From: Methylotenera mobilis JLW8
GTDB taxonomy: Bacteria; Pseudomonadota; Gammaproteobacteria; Burkholderiales; Methylophilaceae
Assembly: GCF_000023705.1 (NCBI RefSeq)
Contig: NC_012968.1
Coordinates: 1,302,001 to 1,366,000 of the forward strand
Length of the DNA: 64,000 nt
Direction of reading: 5' to 3'
Part shown: positions 1-9,588 of the stretch, one piece after another
Layout: each line of letters opens with the position of its first letter
Position numbering within the stretch: position 1 is the stretch's first letter
Notes under the pieces: model-generated
What the model was told of the DNA's origin: nothing
Database searches by the model: none
The model's input: the letters and a program-made list of their open reading frames with translations, nothing else
Position numbers and translations under genes: made by a program

Positions 1-1
1 T

Positions 2-145
2 ACAAAGAACACATTAACGATTACAAATGAACCTAATTACATTGAGTTTTCATTAGAGTCCAAGTTTGATAACACATCAGCAGCAACAGCTAGCACTCCC
101 CTTCGCAACACGAACACAGTTCCCATGACTGGAGGTAATCCTTGA
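2..145 (+). CDS. C-terminal end of a PilN/MshI-like pilus assembly protein (partial)
   Basis: An open frame runs in from the left window edge and stops at TGA 143-145, giving about 47 residues that include an alternating hydrophobic stretch (NYIEFSLESKF) before a Thr/Asn-rich tail. It overlaps the TTG start of the next gene by four bases. Its position directly before mshJ, and the beta-strand-like end, fit a PilN/GspL-type assembly protein (MshI2-like). That identity rests mainly on gene order, because the diagnostic N-terminus lies outside the window. Confidence 0.55.
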   Translation, partial: TKNTLTITNEPNYIEFSLESKFDNTSAATASTPLRNTNTVPMTGGNP

Positions 146-864
146 AAGCCACCTTTATACAAAAATGGGTACTACTTTCCAATAAAGTTGAATCACTTAA
201 TCAACGTGAACGTTTGATGGTGCTTGGAGCAGCTGCGTTACTTACCTATACCGTCATGCAGATGCTTTTACTCGACTCATTGGAGACACACAAAAAAAGA
301 TTGCTAACTGAAATTTCGACAGATCAGGCACTAGTGCAAGAGTTGCAGCAACAGACAGCCTTATACATAAACAAACCTCCTATTGATCCAGACGCACAAA
401 ATAAGGAGCGGATTGCGGAACTAAATACGCAGCTACAAGCGCTTAAATCCGCCCAAAGTCAGCTTGATGTTAGCTTAATTAGTCCAGAAAAAATGCCTGA
501 GTTATTAAGGGATTTACTATCCAAAAATGGCAAATTAAAATTAATCGCATTAAATACGCTGCCTACACAAAATATCGTAGAGATGCCATTAAAACCTACT
601 GATAGATCCGATGCACAATCTACACCTAACTCAGCCGAGCAAAATCCAGCACCTACTCAGGAGGACACTTTATTTAAACATGGCGTGGAAATTACAGTAG
701 AGGGTCGTTATTTAGATTTACTGGAGTATGTTGCTACTATCGAAGGTATGCATTGGCATGTGCTGTGGGACCGTGGTGAACTTACTGTAAAATCATTTCC
801 GAATAACCAGCTTAAACTAACGGTATATACTTTAAGCTCAGATAAAACATGGTTGAGCATATAA
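142..864 (+). CDS. mshJ: MSHA biogenesis protein MshJ (PilO/GspM-like)
   Basis: A 240-residue bitopic inner-membrane protein. It has a short cytoplasmic head containing NQRERLMVLG, one membrane span at about residues 28-48, a Gln/Leu-rich coiled coil at about 50-115, and a C-terminal alpha/beta domain of the PilO type (HGVEITVEGRYLDLLEYVATIE). Proteins of this family form the inner-membrane alignment complex of type IVb/MSHA pili together with a PilN-like partner. The start is TTG 142, preceded by a good ribosome-binding site GGAGG at 131-135. It overlaps the upstream stop by 4 bp, so translation is probably coupled. The linker at about 150-175 is rich in Ser, Pro and Gln. Assignment to MshJ relies on the order J-K-L-M-N as well as on the sequence. 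Confidence 0.8.
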   Translation: MKATFIQKWVLLSNKVESLNQRERLMVLGAAALLTYTVMQMLLLDSLETHKKRLLTEISTDQALVQELQQQTALYINKPPIDPDAQNKERIAELNTQLQALKSAQSQLDVSLISPEKMPELLRDLLSKNGKLKLIALNTLPTQNIVEMPLKPTDRSDAQSTPNSAEQNPAPTQEDTLFKHGVEITVEGRYLDLLEYVATIEGMHWHVLWDRGELTVKSFPNNQLKLTVYTLSSDKTWLSI

Positions 865-866
865 GT

Positions 867-1271
867 ATGAACATGACTTTTAACCAATTATGGCAGATCG
901 GGACAATATGGTTGCTTACACTAAATACTGCTTACGCAGAAGCACTAAAAGACCCAACCCAACCGCCTCTAGCTTTTTATAATCAGGCGCATAGCATTGA
1001 CGGTAGCGGTTTGCTTGATGGCCCCGTGTTACAATCAATCATCCTCGGCGCCAATTACCATGCAGCGATTATTAATGGGCAAAAGGTAATGCTAGGAAAA
1101 AAATATGACGGCGCCACATTAATCAGGCTTAATGAGCGAGAGGCCGTTCTGCGCAATCCAGACAATACTTTAAAAATATTAACGATGGAATATTCTATAC
1201 AAAAGAAAATACTACCGCCTAATGATCAAGCTAACCTCGCTAAAAAAAGCAGTCAACTCAAGCAAAAATGA
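867..1271 (+). CDS. mshK: MSHA biogenesis protein MshK (PilP-like)
   Basis: A small exported protein of 134 residues from ATG 867. An in-frame ATG at 849 would overlap mshJ by 16 bp, but the signal peptide reads more naturally from 867 (MNMTFNQ, then a hydrophobic stretch ending TAYA). The mature part begins with the DPTQPP motif typical of MshK/PilP/GspC-like periplasmic linkers. A small beta domain follows (VLQSIILGANYHAAIINGQ ... GATLIRLNEREAVLR). The family links the inner-membrane alignment complex to the secretin, here MshL, which is encoded immediately downstream. No strong ribosome-binding site is seen, so coupling to mshJ translation is likely. Confidence 0.75.
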   Translation: MNMTFNQLWQIGTIWLLTLNTAYAEALKDPTQPPLAFYNQAHSIDGSGLLDGPVLQSIILGANYHAAIINGQKVMLGKKYDGATLIRLNEREAVLRNPDNTLKILTMEYSIQKKILPPNDQANLAKKSSQLKQK

Positions 1272-1308
1272 CTGTTCAATATAGAAAAATGTACTAAACG
1301 AGAACAAA

Positions 1309-3060
1309 ATGCCGATAACTGCAATACGACTATCTCCACTACTGATTGTAATGCTGCTCACTAGCTGCGCTGGATTTTTGCAGCCTCATGATCAAACTAC
1401 GCTAAACACAATCAAAGATGAGTTAACAGTTGGGGCTGAAACAAAGTCCACTAAGTCTGTTACGCCAGTAGAAATCAATGACGCACTACTACCACCATTA
1501 AAAATTGAAATCCCAAAAGCTACCGCCAAAAAACTTGAACAACGTTTTGATTTAGTCATTAACAACGCCCCGGCAAATCAGGTTTTGATGGGGATTGTAG
1601 GTGGAACACGTTACAGCATGTTGGTGCATCCCGACATTAAAGGAGATATCTCGGTTAATTTAAAAGATGTCACTGTCTTTGAGGCTCTAGACGCTTTAAG
1701 AGAGCTTTATGGCTACGAATATAAGATAGATGGCTCTCGCATCTTTATTGAGCAACAATCAATGCAAACCCGAGTATTTCAAGTGAATTACATTGTTGGG
1801 CAACGTAAGGGCGCATCTGATATACGCGTCACATCAGGCTCGATTAGTGGTGGCAGCCAAAACAATCAGCAAGGTGCTAATAGCACTGGAGCTACTTCAC
1901 AAGTATCAAACAACATTAGTGGTGGCGCCAACAACAACCGTACCTTTACTAGCTCAAGTATTAACACTACGTCCAATAACGATTTTTGGCGTGATTTAAC
2001 AGAGTCTTTAAATGGTATTGTGGGTAACGAAAATGGCCGGCGCGTTATTGTTAACCTGCAATCAGGTGTGATTGTCGTGCGCGCAATGCCGAACGAGATT
2101 CGTAACGTTGAGTCCTTTTTAAACTTAATGCAGGTATCTATTGAGCGCCAAGTGATACTTGAAGCCAAAATACTCAATGTACAGCTGAATGATCAATCCC
2201 AAAGCGGTGTGAACTGGTCCGTATTCGGTCGCAGCGGTTCTAATACCGGTATTGTAGGAAACATCAATGCAAACACTCGCCTTTCAAGCAGTGGAAATGG
2301 CAACCTAGTAAGCGGTGACTTAACGGCTTCTACCGGCACCGTATTGTCTAATGCTGCAACAACCGCCTTAGGTGGACCGCTGTTTGCCATTGCACTTCAA
2401 GGCGCTAATTTCTCTACCCTACTATCTTTCTTAGAGACACAAGGCGACGTACAAGTACTATCCAGCCCACGTATTTCTTCGATTAACAATCAAAAAGCAG
2501 TGCTCAAAGTCGGTACTGATGAGTTTTTTGTAACAGGTATTTCTTCTAATACTACTGCATCAGTAGGTGCAACCACCACCGTGCCAGAAGTAATATTACA
2601 GCCATTTTTCTCGGGGATTACCTTGGATGTAACGCCGCAGATTGATAAAGATGACAATATCATTCTGCACATGCATCCTTCTATCAGCCAGGTTTCAACC
2701 GTCAATAAACAAGTAACATTAGGTGGGACCGCTGGTCAAATTAACCTACCATTAGCATCTAGCAATATTAGTGAGACCGACAGTATTGTTCGTACCCGTG
2801 ACGGGCGCGTGATAGTGATTGGCGGTTTGATGACAGAAAGCGCATCAAGCACTAAATCTAAAGTACCTGGCTTGGGTGATGTCAAAGGCGTAGGCGCAGC
2901 TTTCCGCCAACAGAGCGCTAGCAAAACAAAAACTGAACTGGTCATTTTGCTAAAAGCATCTGTTGTTCAAGGCCAAGAGAGCTGGTCAAACGACATGTTA
3001 TCAAGTAAGCAGCGTATCGAAGATATGCGCAGGCAAGACACGGGCGCCGAAGGTCAATAA
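1309..3060 (+). CDS. mshL: MSHA outer-membrane secretin lipoprotein MshL
   Basis: 583 residues. The N-terminus is a lipoprotein signal (LLTSC, Cys20). The periplasmic part has a secretin/TonB short domain (NAPANQVLMGIVGGTRYSML) and an N1-type fold, split by a Ser/Asn/Gly-rich linker at about residues 165-225. The C-terminal half is the secretin barrel domain (about 275-555), with the characteristic VQVLSSPRISSINNQKAVLKVG and VRTRDGRVIVIGGLM blocks. It would form the multimeric outer-membrane pore through which the pilus leaves the cell. It lies between mshK and mshM in a tight operon. Length and lipobox are normal for MshL, and nothing is missing. Confidence 0.92.
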   Translation: MPITAIRLSPLLIVMLLTSCAGFLQPHDQTTLNTIKDELTVGAETKSTKSVTPVEINDALLPPLKIEIPKATAKKLEQRFDLVINNAPANQVLMGIVGGTRYSMLVHPDIKGDISVNLKDVTVFEALDALRELYGYEYKIDGSRIFIEQQSMQTRVFQVNYIVGQRKGASDIRVTSGSISGGSQNNQQGANSTGATSQVSNNISGGANNNRTFTSSSINTTSNNDFWRDLTESLNGIVGNENGRRVIVNLQSGVIVVRAMPNEIRNVESFLNLMQVSIERQVILEAKILNVQLNDQSQSGVNWSVFGRSGSNTGIVGNINANTRLSSSGNGNLVSGDLTASTGTVLSNAATTALGGPLFAIALQGANFSTLLSFLETQGDVQVLSSPRISSINNQKAVLKVGTDEFFVTGISSNTTASVGATTTVPEVILQPFFSGITLDVTPQIDKDDNIILHMHPSISQVSTVNKQVTLGGTAGQINLPLASSNISETDSIVRTRDGRVIVIGGLMTESASSTKSKVPGLGDVKGVGAAFRQQSASKTKTELVILLKASVVQGQESWSNDMLSSKQRIEDMRRQDTGAEGQ

Positions 3061-3063
3061 CCC

Positions 3064-3984
3064 ATGTATCTGCAACACTTCGGGCTTAATGAATTTCCTT
3101 TTAGCATTACACCAGATACGAGTTATTACTTTGCATCTGCTAGCTATCAAGATGCACTAAACACAGTCATATTCGCAGTAACCACCGGTGAGGGATTTAT
3201 TAAAATCACCGGTGAAGTTGGCACAGGAAAAACCCTGCTATGCCGCAAGCTCATGTCCAGCTTAGATCAGAGTTATAAAATTGCATACGTACCCAACCCA
3301 TATCTAGAGCCGCAATCTCTTTTAATGGTATTGGCTGAAGAGTTAAACATTAATTTACCCACTGATACGCAGATAACGCAACACGTGATACTCAATGCGT
3401 TGACCCATGCTCTGTTAAACTTTGCGCGAGACAACATTAAAGTAGTGGTCTGCCTTGATGAAGTACAGGCTATGCCTATAGAAACATTAGAGGCACTACG
3501 TTTACTCAGCAACCTTGAGACTGAGAAAAGAAAGTTACTGCAAGTTGTCATCTTTGGGCAACCAGAACTGGAAGATAAACTCAACCATGCATCCATCCGT
3601 CAACTGAAGCAAAGAATTACTTTTTCTTATCAGCTTGACCTGTTAAACCGTGATGAAATGGCCTACTATCTGAATCACCGCCTCACGATTGCCGGTTACA
3701 AAGGCAGCCGTATGTTTAGCCATACTGCTTTATATTTAATGTATCATTACTCAAAAGGCGTGCCTAGGCTTATTAACATATTGGCACATAAAGCTTTATT
3801 GGCCACCTATGGTAAAGGCAAGCATCAAGTAGGCATGCGCGAAGTATTGGCAGCTGCGTCTGACACAGAGTCAGTTGGTACAAAATGGCAATACTTAGGG
3901 TCAAAAAGCTTATCCTTAACTATGCTGCTTGGCGCGTTCGGCTTAATCCTGTTTATTTTCATTAACAATCTTAAGCCATATTAA
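3064..3984 (+). CDS. mshM: MSHA biogenesis ATPase MshM (ExeA/GspA-like AAA)
   Basis: 306 residues with the ExeA-family opening MYLQHFGLNEFPFSITPD. Walker A is GEVGTGKT at 50-57 and Walker B is VVVCLDEVQ near 122-130. An ExeA-type C-terminal helical region follows (SKGVPRLINILAHKALLA), then one C-terminal membrane span at about 283-303. Family members hydrolyse ATP at the inner membrane and help insert or assemble the secretin through the peptidoglycan. The gene begins 3 bp after the mshL stop, consistent with one transcript. The catalytic motifs are intact. Confidence 0.88.
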   Translation: MYLQHFGLNEFPFSITPDTSYYFASASYQDALNTVIFAVTTGEGFIKITGEVGTGKTLLCRKLMSSLDQSYKIAYVPNPYLEPQSLLMVLAEELNINLPTDTQITQHVILNALTHALLNFARDNIKVVVCLDEVQAMPIETLEALRLLSNLETEKRKLLQVVIFGQPELEDKLNHASIRQLKQRITFSYQLDLLNRDEMAYYLNHRLTIAGYKGSRMFSHTALYLMYHYSKGVPRLINILAHKALLATYGKGKHQVGMREVLAAASDTESVGTKWQYLGSKSLSLTMLLGAFGLILFIFINNLKPY

Positions 3985-4006
3985 ATCTCAATAAAAAAGA
4001 CAATCG

Positions 4007-5347
4007 ATGAGTTTAATCAATCAAATGCTGAAAGACCTTGAACAACGTGGCGCAACATCCACAGAGGTTCAACAATCTTCCATCACGCCGCAATTTGGCG
4101 CATATACCAAAAGAAAAGGCAGCAAATCCATTTATATTATTGGTGCTAGCCTGACTATCATTGCATTTGGCTACACAGTACTTTCAACCCCTTTGCAGTC
4201 AGCCCGCATCAAAGAAGTGCTAAATCGCAATCAATCTGACAACAATGACAGTGGTAATCCTGCCTTAAAAATTGAAGCCTCCAAATTTGGGCACTCAATA
4301 CAAGATAAAGTGGCAGCCCCGGCTACACCACACGAAGCATCAGCGCAAATCCAGCCATCTCAAACCGTTAATATAGACATCAGCAATGAATCTGATATCA
4401 CCCCCCCTGTTATTAGCAATCTCGCCACTAGCAATTTAACCAAGCCTAATAAGCTCCCGGCGAATTTATTTGAGAGAGCACTTAAATTCTCACCGCAAAC
4501 AATTAAAGATCAACCAGCTAAAAACCCAGACCCCAATCTGCAAAAAAAAAGCGCACCATCATTAGTGCAGGCTGAAAAAAACAGCGCAGCAACACCACAA
4601 ATAAACGAGGCCACAAAAAAAGAACCTGACGTTAAAGAACCTACATTAAAAGACAGTATAAAAAATGAGGTAGAAAAGTCTGTTAGCAATAAAGCTACAA
4701 ATGCGCCGACATTTGCCAACAAACAGTCTAATATCCATAAAAAATTGAGCCCAGAACAAACGGCTAATAGCAATTATCAACAAGCGTTGATTTACTTACA
4801 GCAAGGTAGAGTGTCAGAGTCTGAGGCTTATTTGGCAAAAGCACTTGAGTTTAATCCTACGCACCATGAAGCTAGACTTACGCTTGCAAGCCTATTACTT
4901 GATAACAAAAGGCTAAATGACGCAAAAGACGTGCTCAATACAGGGTTACAGATTAGCCCTGAGCAAAATGAGTTCCGTATCGCCTTAGCTCGCCTGCAAA
5001 TCAATGCAAACGAGCAAGCTGCTGCTTTAAGCACTTTAGAGCAAGGTTTACCTTATGCAGGAAATCGTGCTGACTATTATGCCTTTCTCGCCACATTACT
5101 ACAGCGCAGCGGCCAGCATGATATGGCAATCACCCACTACACCAAGGCCATTGCACTTGAAAACAACACCGCCAGTGTAAAAGTTAACACCTTGGTAGGA
5201 TTAGGCATTTCTTTACAAGCCATAGGCAAACTGGAAAATGCTCAACAAGTATTTACTAGAGCGCAACAATCCGGTTCTCTCAGCCCCACCCTTGCTAGTT
5301 TTGTTGATCAGCAACTCAAAAAAATCCATCAAAACCTAAGCAAGTAA
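4007..5347 (+). CDS. mshN: MSHA biogenesis TPR protein MshN
   Basis: 446 residues. The N-terminus MSLINQMLKDLEQRG is the MshN/GspB-like cytoplasmic tag, followed by a membrane span at about 38-58. A long Lys/Pro/Ala/Asn-rich periplasmic linker (about 65-245) leads to a C-terminal array of tetratricopeptide repeats (about 250-440, for example ALIYLQQGRVSESEAYLAKALEFNP). TPR proteins at this position are thought to scaffold secretin or pilus assembly. It is the last gene of the plus-strand operon. The next gene is convergent, so mshE, mshG and the pilins that often follow must lie elsewhere. The linker has runs of adenine and lysine codons. Confidence 0.8.
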   Translation: MSLINQMLKDLEQRGATSTEVQQSSITPQFGAYTKRKGSKSIYIIGASLTIIAFGYTVLSTPLQSARIKEVLNRNQSDNNDSGNPALKIEASKFGHSIQDKVAAPATPHEASAQIQPSQTVNIDISNESDITPPVISNLATSNLTKPNKLPANLFERALKFSPQTIKDQPAKNPDPNLQKKSAPSLVQAEKNSAATPQINEATKKEPDVKEPTLKDSIKNEVEKSVSNKATNAPTFANKQSNIHKKLSPEQTANSNYQQALIYLQQGRVSESEAYLAKALEFNPTHHEARLTLASLLLDNKRLNDAKDVLNTGLQISPEQNEFRIALARLQINANEQAAALSTLEQGLPYAGNRADYYAFLATLLQRSGQHDMAITHYTKAIALENNTASVKVNTLVGLGISLQAIGKLENAQQVFTRAQQSGSLSPTLASFVDQQLKKIHQNLSK

Positions 5348-5365
5348 AAAATATCAGTCAACGCT

Positions 5366-7585
5366 TTATGTCGGCCGCCAGAGCTTAAGCAATAGCGCAT
5401 TGGAAATCACACTCACACTGCTTAACGCCATGGCTGCACCAGCCAATACTGGGCTTAATATGCCCATCGCCGCAAGCGGGATGCCAACTACATTATAAAT
5501 AAATGCCCAAAATAAATTCTGCCTGATCTTTTGATAACTGCGCTTAGAGATATCAATCGCGTGTGCGATTAAAGCCGGATCGCCGCGCATAAGCGTAATA
5601 CCAGAAGTGTGCATCGCTACATCGGTACCACTAGACATAGCAACACCAACGTCTGCCATGGCAAGTGCTGGCGCATCATTCAAACCATCCCCCACCATAG
5701 CAACCAAGCCATCTTGCTTGAGTTGCGCTACGATGCTAGCTTTTTCATCCGGCAACACTTGCGCAAAATATTGAGAAATCCCCAATTGATGAGCAACATT
5801 AGCGGCACTGCCTTGGTTATCCCCCGATATCAGCACAGTTTTGATACCTGCCTTAGATAAAGCAGTAATCGCCTGCTGTGCTGTGGGTTTGATGCTGTCA
5901 CCAAAGCTAAAAAAACCTAATAGCTTAGGTGCAAAATTATCTAGCACCCTCGCCTGCGCTATCCATGAAACACTTTGCCCAGATTGCTCCAGCAACAATG
6001 CATCTTCCTTATATTTAGCAAGGTTAACTTTCAACTCAGTCATCAGGCGCGTACTGCCAATATACAGCTTTTGTCCGCCAACCTCACCCACTACGCCTTT
6101 ACCAGCCAACGCTTGTAATCCCTGTGCTAATTGTAGCGTTATACCTTTGGCCTTAGCGGCATCTGTCACCGCCTTGGCTAATGGATGCTCACTGCTCGCC
6201 TGCAAGCTTGCCGCCAACATCAACAACTGATCACTATCTAGTGCATCACCTTCTTTCGCAGTGGAGCGCAACACAAGCAATTTTGGATGTCCTTCAGTCA
6301 GGGTGCCTGTTTTGTCAAACGCTACGGTTTTAAGTGCATGTGCTAGCTCCAACGCCTCTGCATCTTTAATTAAAATACCATGCTGCGCAGCAACGCCAGT
6401 CCCCACCATAATCGCTGTTGGTGTTGCCAAGCCTAGCGCACATGGGCAGGCAATAACGAGCACGGTGACTGCATTAATAATGGCAGCCTCCCAATTGCCA
6501 TTGTAAAAGCCCCAAACTAGCAAAGTAAGTGCGGCAATTGCCATCACTATCGGCACAAAAACTGCGCTGACTTTATCTACCAAGCGCTGAATTGGGGCTT
6601 TTTTTGCTTGCGCTGATTCAACCAATCGCACGATACGTGCCAATACCGTTTCAGCACCCACCGCAGTGGTTTTAACGTATAGCACGCCTTCCCCATTCAT
6701 CGCGCCGCCAGTGACCTTATCGCCCATATTTTTAGCCACTGGCAGGCTTTCACCGGTAATCAGAGACTCGTCTACCTGGCTATCACCTTGCTCTACATTA
6801 CCATCCACCGCAATGCGCTCTCCTGGCCGCACTAAAACCACATCACCAACTTTCACAGTAGCAATCGCGACTTGCTGCGTTTGCCCATTGCTAACAACTG
6901 TCGCAAACTCTGGCCTCAAAGTATTGAGAGCACGGATTGCCTGTGTTGTTTGCGATTTTGCGCGGCTTTCTAACCATTTTCCAAACAGCACCAGGGTAAT
7001 TACTATCGTAGATGACTCAAAATACAAGTGGTGCAAAGCCCCACCGTGTGATGGGGTAAATAACAAATACACGCTTAAGCCGTAAGCCGCAGAGGTGCCG
7101 ATAGCCACCAGTAAATCCATATTGCCGGCTCTGGCCTTGAGCGCATGCCAACCAGCCTGATAAAAACGCCAACCAAGCCAAAACTGTACCGGCGTTGCCA
7201 GCAACCACTGCAGCCAGCCGGGAATCGCCACTTGCCACCCTAGCCACTGCGCAACCATAGCAATCACCAGAGGCATTGAGAATAAAGCAGCCAACGCACT
7301 TGGCCACCATAAATGCTGTTTATCTTTATCTGCCAGATGTTCTACTCTATCCTGCTCTGCACTTAACAACTGTGCTTGGTAACCAGCTGCCACCACTGCA
7401 TCAACCAACTGCTGAGTCATGACTTTATCTGTAGCCGTAACCTGAGCGGTTTCTAAAGCAAGATTAATCTCAGCGCTTGTCACCCCAGGCACTTTAAGCA
7501 GCGCCTTCTCAACGCGGCTCGCGCAAGAGGCGCAAGTCATACCGTTAATCGCGAAGGTCCGTTCATTATTTACTTGATTAGCCAT
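5366..7585 (-). CDS. copA: Cu(+)-exporting P1B-type ATPase CopA
   Basis: 739 residues. One heavy-metal-associated domain at the N-terminus carries CASC (residues 18-21). About eight membrane helices surround the transport-site CPC motif (380-382). The phosphorylated Asp424 lies in DKTGTLT, the nucleotide-binding SEHPLAKA follows, and the hinge [10 protein letters not shown] is present. The C-terminal helix ends in the copper-type motif region ([13 protein letters not shown]). It pumps cytoplasmic Cu(I) to the periplasm. Most gamma-proteobacterial CopA proteins have two HMA domains; this one has a single domain, which is common in beta-proteobacteria. It converges with mshN, separated by only 18 bp, and I see no terminator there. 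No MerR/CueR-type dyad is obvious upstream. Confidence 0.93.
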   Translation of the reverse strand: MANQVNNERTFAINGMTCASCASRVEKALLKVPGVTSAEINLALETAQVTATDKVMTQQLVDAVVAAGYQAQLLSAEQDRVEHLADKDKQHLWWPSALAALFSMPLVIAMVAQWLGWQVAIPGWLQWLLATPVQFWLGWRFYQAGWHALKARAGNMDLLVAIGTSAAYGLSVYLLFTPSHGGALHHLYFESSTIVITLVLFGKWLESRAKSQTTQAIRALNTLRPEFATVVSNGQTQQVAIATVKVGDVVLVRPGERIAVDGNVEQGDSQVDESLITGESLPVAKNMGDKVTGGAMNGEGVLYVKTTAVGAETVLARIVRLVESAQAKKAPIQRLVDKVSAVFVPIVMAIAALTLLVWGFYNGNWEAAIINAVTVLVIACPCALGLATPTAIMVGTGVAAQHGILIKDAEALELAHALKTVAFDKTGTLTEGHPKLLVLRSTAKEGDALDSDQLLMLAASLQASSEHPLAKAVTDAAKAKGITLQLAQGLQALAGKGVVGEVGGQKLYIGSTRLMTELKVNLAKYKEDALLLEQSGQSVSWIAQARVLDNFAPKLLGFFSFGDSIKPTAQQAITALSKAGIKTVLISGDNQGSAANVAHQLGISQYFAQVLPDEKASIVAQLKQDGLVAMVGDGLNDAPALAMADVGVAMSSGTDVAMHTSGITLMRGDPALIAHAIDISKRSYQKIRQNLFWAFIYNVVGIPLAAMGILSPVLAGAAMALSSVSVISNALLLKLWRPT

Positions 7586-7681
7586 GATTTTTTAGTATTG
7601 ATAAAGATGATTATGTTGGTAATCCATTATAATCCTCGACTATCCAATTCACCCTCAACTTTTGTGTAGAAACGAGCAATC

Positions 7682-8614
7682 ATGGCCGGCGCCAGTCTTT
7701 TAACACTGATTGATGATATTGCAACCATCTTAGATGATGTATCTGTCATGACTAAAGTTGCGGCAAAAAAAACCGCAGGTGTATTGGGGGATGACCTTGC
7801 ACTCAACGCACAGCAAGTGGCAGGCGTCAACGCAGATAGAGAGCTACCTGTCGTTTGGGCGGTGGCCAAAGGCTCAGCAGTAAACAAAGTGATACTAGTA
7901 CCGCTGGCATTGGTGATTAGCGCTTTAGCAAATTGGCTGGTAACGCCCTTGCTCATGCTGGGTGGTTTATTTCTGTGCTTTGAGGGCGTAGAAAAGCTGT
8001 TTCACAAGTTTTTCCATGCTAAAGAAGATATCCATCATGACCCTAAAAAATTGATAGGTCAGGATGAGAGCAAAACCTTAGAGGTGTTAGAACAAGAGAA
8101 AATCAAAGGCGCAATTCGCACTGACTTTGTACTCTCAGCCGAAATCATTGTGATCACCTTAGGTACGGTGGCAACCGCAGCATTTACACAGCAAATACTA
8201 GTGCTGACAGGGATTGCTGCCATAATGACGGTTGGGGTTTATGGCCTAGTTGCAGGTATTGTAAAACTGGATGATGGCGGCTTATACCTAGCCAGTGACA
8301 AAGGTCACACTTTACTGGCCAGCTTAAAACGTAAACTTGGTTTCGGCATTTTATGGTTTGCACCGCACATGATGAGGATCTTATCCGTGGTGGGTACGGC
8401 CGCTATGTTCTTAGTCGGTGGAGCGATTTTGGTTCACGGTATTCCAGTAGTGCATCATGCCATTGAGCATATCAGCGCTGGCATGAGCAGCGGCTTTTTA
8501 CAAAACATCATGCCAACCTTATTAAATGGATTATTTGGTGTTGTTGCAGGCATTGCCGCATTGATGGCAATACTGATAATTAAAAAATTACTACCAGTTG
8601 CTAAAGCGAGCTAA
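7682..8614 (+). CDS. DUF808 (YedI-like) inner-membrane protein
   Basis: 310 residues beginning [20 protein letters not shown], the hallmark of the DUF808/YedI family. The segment [23 protein letters not shown] is also characteristic. It has several predicted membrane helices at about 70-100, 150-195, 235-260 and 280-305, with His-rich cytoplasmic stretches between them. The function of the family is not established. Its stop overlaps the start of the next gene (TAATG), so the two are probably co-translated. A TATAAT -10-like hexamer lies at 7628-7633 in the 96-bp spacer shared with the divergent copA. Confidence 0.85.
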   Translation: MAGASLLTLIDDIATILDDVSVMTKVAAKKTAGVLGDDLALNAQQVAGVNADRELPVVWAVAKGSAVNKVILVPLALVISALANWLVTPLLMLGGLFLCFEGVEKLFHKFFHAKEDIHHDPKKLIGQDESKTLEVLEQEKIKGAIRTDFVLSAEIIVITLGTVATAAFTQQILVLTGIAAIMTVGVYGLVAGIVKLDDGGLYLASDKGHTLLASLKRKLGFGILWFAPHMMRILSVVGTAAMFLVGGAILVHGIPVVHHAIEHISAGMSSGFLQNIMPTLLNGLFGVVAGIAALMAILIIKKLLPVAKAS

Positions 8615-8889
8615 TGTTGAATACGACAGATTTTATTGGCTATTTATCCGCATTTCTAACGACATTTGCTTTTGTGCCACAAGCGCTACACTCTTGGAAA
8701 ACCAGGGACTTATCTGGGGTATCCCTGCCTATGTACAGCATATTTAGTCTAGGCGTGTTCGGCTGGCTGGTTTATGGCATTTTGATGACATGCTGGCCGA
8801 TTATTGTTGCCAACAGCATTACCTTCATGCTGGCCTGTGTCGTGCTTTATCTAAAAATCACACATGCCAACTCAACAATAGCTAAATAA
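8614..8889 (+). CDS. SemiSWEET/PQ-loop family small transporter
   Basis: 91 residues with three membrane helices (about 5-25, 40-60, 65-85), the half-size triple-helix bundle of bacterial SemiSWEETs. The PQ motif is at 22-23 (FVPQALHSWKTRDLSGVS), and the conserved Asn near AFL..NSITF in helix 3 is present. SemiSWEETs dimerise and allow sugar or related small-solute movement down a gradient; the substrate here is unknown. It shares TAATG with the upstream DUF808 gene, which points to a bicistronic membrane-protein operon. Confidence 0.85.
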   Translation: MLNTTDFIGYLSAFLTTFAFVPQALHSWKTRDLSGVSLPMYSIFSLGVFGWLVYGILMTCWPIIVANSITFMLACVVLYLKITHANSTIAK

Positions 8890-8927
8890 ATCCATATAGA
8901 AGTAAATCTATATAAGCCAGTCCGGTT

Positions 8928-9569
8928 TTAGTGCTTTAACAGGCCAAAGTCCGATAGAGACTGCTTTAAACCACTAGCCACAATGCGGTAACCCTCGGCA
9001 TTAGGATGCACAGGATCAGCTTTTAAGCTATTCTTACCTAACACATCTGAAAACACATTTTCCACTAGCGGCGTATTGGTTTGCTCTGCCAGCTTTTCAT
9101 ACAAAGGGTGATCTTCAAGGCTGCCCAAGGCGGCGCTTATCGGGCTAAACTTTGGTATAGCTATCAATACAGTATTGATATTGCGTGCTTTGCTTTTTTC
9201 CAATATTGCGCGCAGGTTACGTACAGTTTCGGGTTCAGGAATGTGTCGCAAAAAGTCGTTACCGCCAAGCTCTACGATAAGTAAATCAATTTTCTGCTCG
9301 CCATTATCATGTGATGCCAACAAGGCATCAAGCCGTTCTAGGCCGTCCGCAGAAGTATTGCCTGGCACGCCAGCATTGATAATGCTCCAGCCCGTACTGC
9401 TACTTAACAGACTTACATAATCTTCACCATCCGCCGCGCCGGTACCGTAGGTTAGGCTATCTCCCAGCGCAACCACGTTAGCGTTGGGAGATAGCGCCGT
9501 AAACTGATGGCCTCCGCCACAAGCTGAAAAAAATAGTAAAACAGCTCCTAGCAAAAAACTTTTAATCAT
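8928..9569 (-). CDS. SGNH/GDSL-type esterase lipoprotein (TesA-like)
   Basis: 213 residues. The lipobox FSAC (Cys17) predicts a lipid-anchored periplasmic protein. All SGNH blocks are visible: GDSLT with nucleophile Ser38, the oxyanion residues Gly70 and Asn104 (GVPGNTS, GGND), and catalytic Asp185/His188 in DPVHPN. The arrangement matches TesA-type arylesterase/lysophospholipase enzymes, but most TesA proteins are soluble periplasmic enzymes and not lipoproteins. It starts 19 bp after the stop of the PQQ dehydrogenase on the same strand, so it is probably transcribed from that gene's promoter. The natural substrate is unknown. Confidence 0.85.
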   Translation of the reverse strand: MIKSFLLGAVLLFFSACGGGHQFTALSPNANVVALGDSLTYGTGAADGEDYVSLLSSSTGWSIINAGVPGNTSADGLERLDALLASHDNGEQKIDLLIVELGGNDFLRHIPEPETVRNLRAILEKSKARNINTVLIAIPKFSPISAALGSLEDHPLYEKLAEQTNTPLVENVFSDVLGKNSLKADPVHPNAEGYRIVASGLKQSLSDFGLLKH

Positions 9570-9588
9570 TGAATACTTATCCTATGCA

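Noticed and set aside
5348-5365. Terminator between mshN and copA
   Set aside because: Only 18 bp, with no stem that can be drawn.
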